Origin: Bacteroidota bacterium
Lineage (GTDB): Bacteria > Bacteroidota > Bacteroidia > B-17B0 > Aurantibacillaceae
Direction: 5' to 3'
Length of the DNA stretch: 64,000 bases
Assembly (NCBI GenBank): GCA_021156365.1
Contig: JAJNDK010000008.1
Coordinates: 290,823 to 354,822, forward strand
In this document: positions 61,859 to 64,000 of the stretch, one piece after another
How positions within the stretch are numbered: the stretch's first letter is position 1
Layout: each line of letters opens with the position of its first letter
Made by a program: the position numbers and the translations under genes
Notes under the pieces: generated by a model
The model's input: only the letters and a program-made list of their open reading frames with translations
Told to the model about the DNA's origin: nothing
Database searches by the model: none

Positions 61859-63799
61859 ATGCACCTGCGTGTCCTCATTTTATTCCTGTTGCTGACGCTC
61901 CCGTTTTTATCTCCTGCACAAAACGGGGAGATCGACTCGTTGAAAAAGGTCCTTGCTTCCTCCGCTTCAGATACTCTGAAATTGATGGCCTACAGCGATC
62001 TCAACTGGTTGTATTCACAAAACGATTACGAGCTCTCCAAAAAATATGCTATGGACGAGCTCGCACTGGCTCAAAAGATCAATAATACCAAGTGGATCGC
62101 ACAGGCCTATAATGATATGGCCATCTCGTATTACCGCCTGAACCAGGTAGAGAGTGCACTCGTATATAATTACAAAGCGCTTGCCATACGCAAAGACCTG
62201 AAAGATCAAAAGCTGATCGCATCCTCGCTTAGCAAAATAGGTGTGCTTCAGATAGAGACCGGTGAATATGCCGCTGCCCTGAAAAGCCAGTTCGAAACCC
62301 TGAAGATATTCGAATCCGTGAACGACCAGCGAAGCACAGCGATCACACTCAACAATATTTCACAGACCTTCCACAAGCTGAAAAATTACGATAAAGAGAT
62401 CGAGTACGGAGAAAAAGCCATTGCCATCGATCTTAAAAACAATTTCGAATACAACCTTGCCGAATGTTATGGCAATCTCGGGGCTGCTTACAAAATGAAA
62501 AAGCAGATCTCCCTGTCGAATGATTACCTGCAAAAAGCGCTCGCCATCTTTCATAAATACGGAGATAAAGCCAACGAAGCGAGTGTACTGAACAGTATGG
62601 GCCTCAATTATAAACTGGAGCTCAACCATAAAATGGCCTATGAATATTATAAAAAAGCATACGATCTGGCAATGGAAGCCGGCGACAGATCGGGAGTAGC
62701 GATATATGGTCATAATATCAGCTGTTCACTGACTGATTTTGGCAAATATGCAGAAGCAGAAAAACACAGCCTCGAGGTATTGAAAATGACCGAAACAAAG
62801 AACAGGAACCAATTGATCCTTACCTACCGGCAGCTGGCTACTATTTACGGATACATGAATGAGGGTGAAAAAGCCCGCTTCTGGCTCAATAAGTTCTCGG
62901 ATCTCAAAGACACTTTGTTTACCCGGGAAAGCGCTGCTGCGGTAGCAGAAATGGAAGTGAAATACCTGTCGGAGAAAAAAGACCTGGAGCTGGCGAAGAA
63001 CAAAGCGGACCTGGAAGCGAAAGACCGGCAGAATTTCATTAAGAATATGATCATTGTTTCTATTCTTGTGGTGATGATACTGCTGAGCCTTCTCGTTTTC
63101 TCCATCTACAAACGCAGGCAGATCAAACAAAAAGCGGACGTAGCCGCCGAGCTCGCCAGGCAAAAAGAGATCCGTTCCATAGCCGTGATAGAAGCAGAAG
63201 AAAAAGAGCGGAGGCGTATTGCCCAGGATCTCCATGATGGCGTAGGACAGATCCTGTCTGCCGCCAAGCTCAATCTCAGCGGGCTGGAATCGAAATTGAA
63301 ATTACAGGACCCGGAACAATCTGCCTTATTATATAACTCGCTCGATCTGGTGAATGATTCGATAAAAGAGGTGCGCGTGGTCTCGCACAACATGATGCCG
63401 AATATCCTGATTAAACTTGGACTTGCCAGTGCGATCCGTGAATTCATTTCCAAAATGGGGGCTGTGGCCAATCTCCGGATCGACTTAGAGATCATCGGGC
63501 TGGATGAGCGCCTGGACAGTACCGTTGAAACCATTCTCTACCGGGTGATCCAGGAGGCGGTATCCAATATCATCAAACATGCGAAAGCCAATCACATCAG
63601 TCTGCAATTGATCCGTCACGACAGGGAGCTTACTGTGATGATAGAGGACAATGGTGTAGGCTTCGACAGATCGGCAGAGTTTGAAGGTATCGGATTAAAG
63701 AACATCACTTCCCGCGTCGAGTTCCTGAACGGCCATGTGGATTTCGATACTACACCAGGGCAGGGAACTACAGTCGTGATCGAGGTGCCTTTGGTTTAG
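61859..63799 (+). CDS. TPR sensor histidine kinase 3 (HisKA_3 type)
   Basis: 646 aa. Signal peptide MHLRVLILFLLLTLPFLSPA, TPR array (YNDMAISYYRLNQVESALVY, LNNISQTFHKLKNYDKEIEY, YGNLGAAYKMKKQISLSNDY), coiled coil (KKDLELAKNKADLEAKDRQ), membrane helix near 398-420 and His459 in RRRIAQDLHDGVGQ. HATPase boxes are VSNIIKHAKAN, EDNGVGFD and GIGLKNI. It is a clear paralogue of the two upstream kinases but has drifted further at the DNA level across the whole gene, so it was not part of the recent exchange between them. Confidence 0.92.
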   Translation: MHLRVLILFLLLTLPFLSPAQNGEIDSLKKVLASSASDTLKLMAYSDLNWLYSQNDYELSKKYAMDELALAQKINNTKWIAQAYNDMAISYYRLNQVESALVYNYKALAIRKDLKDQKLIASSLSKIGVLQIETGEYAAALKSQFETLKIFESVNDQRSTAITLNNISQTFHKLKNYDKEIEYGEKAIAIDLKNNFEYNLAECYGNLGAAYKMKKQISLSNDYLQKALAIFHKYGDKANEASVLNSMGLNYKLELNHKMAYEYYKKAYDLAMEAGDRSGVAIYGHNISCSLTDFGKYAEAEKHSLEVLKMTETKNRNQLILTYRQLATIYGYMNEGEKARFWLNKFSDLKDTLFTRESAAAVAEMEVKYLSEKKDLELAKNKADLEAKDRQNFIKNMIIVSILVVMILLSLLVFSIYKRRQIKQKADVAAELARQKEIRSIAVIEAEEKERRRIAQDLHDGVGQILSAAKLNLSGLESKLKLQDPEQSALLYNSLDLVNDSIKEVRVVSHNMMPNILIKLGLASAIREFISKMGAVANLRIDLEIIGLDERLDSTVETILYRVIQEAVSNIIKHAKANHISLQLIRHDRELTVMIEDNGVGFDRSAEFEGIGLKNITSRVEFLNGHVDFDTTPGQGTTVVIEVPLV

Positions 63800-63969
63800 A
63801 TCAATTTGGATGTAGTGCGATTCGATTTGAATGCTTCGTAATTAATTCAATTGAAATTGCAATACGATTCAACACGTTTTCAATCAATTTTGATATCTGC
63901 GAGGGAGTGTAAATAAAACTGTGTAAATGGTTAATTAAATAAATAGTAATAATTTAACCAAACAATTTT

Positions 63970-64000
63970 ATGAGTAAAGATCAGGAAGCAATTGTAAAAA
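63970..64000 (+). CDS. Start of a gene cut by the window edge
   Basis: ATG at 63970 opens MSKDQEAIVK before the sequence ends. Position after three orphan kinases makes a partner response regulator possible, but ten residues are too few to tell. The 170 bases between 63800 and 63969 are AT-rich with no feature I can support. Confidence 0.35.
   Translation, partial: MSKDQEAIVK

Overview
The window comes from a member of the Bacteroidota. The evidence is a set of phylum-typical genes: CarboxypepD_reg/TonB-dependent receptors, a type IX secretion C-terminal sorting domain, a DUF2723 membrane protein, DUF5522, HYC_CC_PP, and tetratricopeptide two-component kinases. Many promoters match the Bacteroidota -7 element TAnnTTTG, and most starts have no Shine-Dalgarno sequence. 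No gene fixes the order or family. I see no phage structural genes, integrase, transposase, rRNA or CRISPR array. The only RNA gene I can support is a tRNA-Gln.

Layout. 1-4.8 kb: end of a small acetyltransferase gene, then a complete phosphorelay in one cluster (receiver-only protein, hybrid histidine kinase, Hpt protein, sigma-54 response regulator). 4.8-6.7 kb: an AT-rich, oppositely oriented two-gene cassette of an AAA/ABC-like ATPase and an HNH nuclease, the gene pair of Septu-type anti-phage systems; it fits tightly between the response regulator and a DEAD-box helicase. 8.3-21.7 kb: envelope genes. These are a TonB receptor, a glycosyltransferase fused to a degenerate WcaJ-like sugar-transferase module, a CapD/WbpM-like dehydratase overlapping a PafA-like phosphatase, a lipoprotein, a polysaccharide deacetylase and a large DUF2723 protein. 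21.8-25.5 kb: tRNA-Gln, a lysine-rich histone-like protein, a two-repeat unknown protein, a 21-bp tandem-repeat block flanked by two copies of a 66-bp palindromic element, a class IV aminotransferase and a SiaC-like protein. 25.6-28.8 kb: a metal module (HYC_CC_PP protein, HMA protein, TonB receptor).

28.9-57 kb is mostly housekeeping and accessory: CPA2 antiporter with a stress-protein tail, LytS/LytTR pair, glycosyltransferase 4, dusB, acetyltransferase, thioredoxin-like ferredoxin, TIGR01777 epimerase, T9SS cargo protein, fbp, PpiD-like isomerase, TspO, hutU, a short SecA-derived protein with an unlisted DUF5522 gene just upstream, a RelE/ParE toxin-antitoxin pair, rlmD, LOG protein, lipid acyltransferase, desaturase, pentapeptide protein and rimO. 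57-64 kb holds three paralogous TPR sensor kinases in tandem; the kinase halves of the first two are nearly identical at the DNA level while their sensor halves have diverged.

Most interesting items: the Septu-like cassette, the SecA NBD2-like orphan, the glycosyltransferase with a gutted sugar-transferase domain, the heptad-repeat block with its flanking palindromic elements, and the apparent gene conversion among TPR kinases. All family calls were made by eye from motifs; no database search, alignment or G+C calculation was run.
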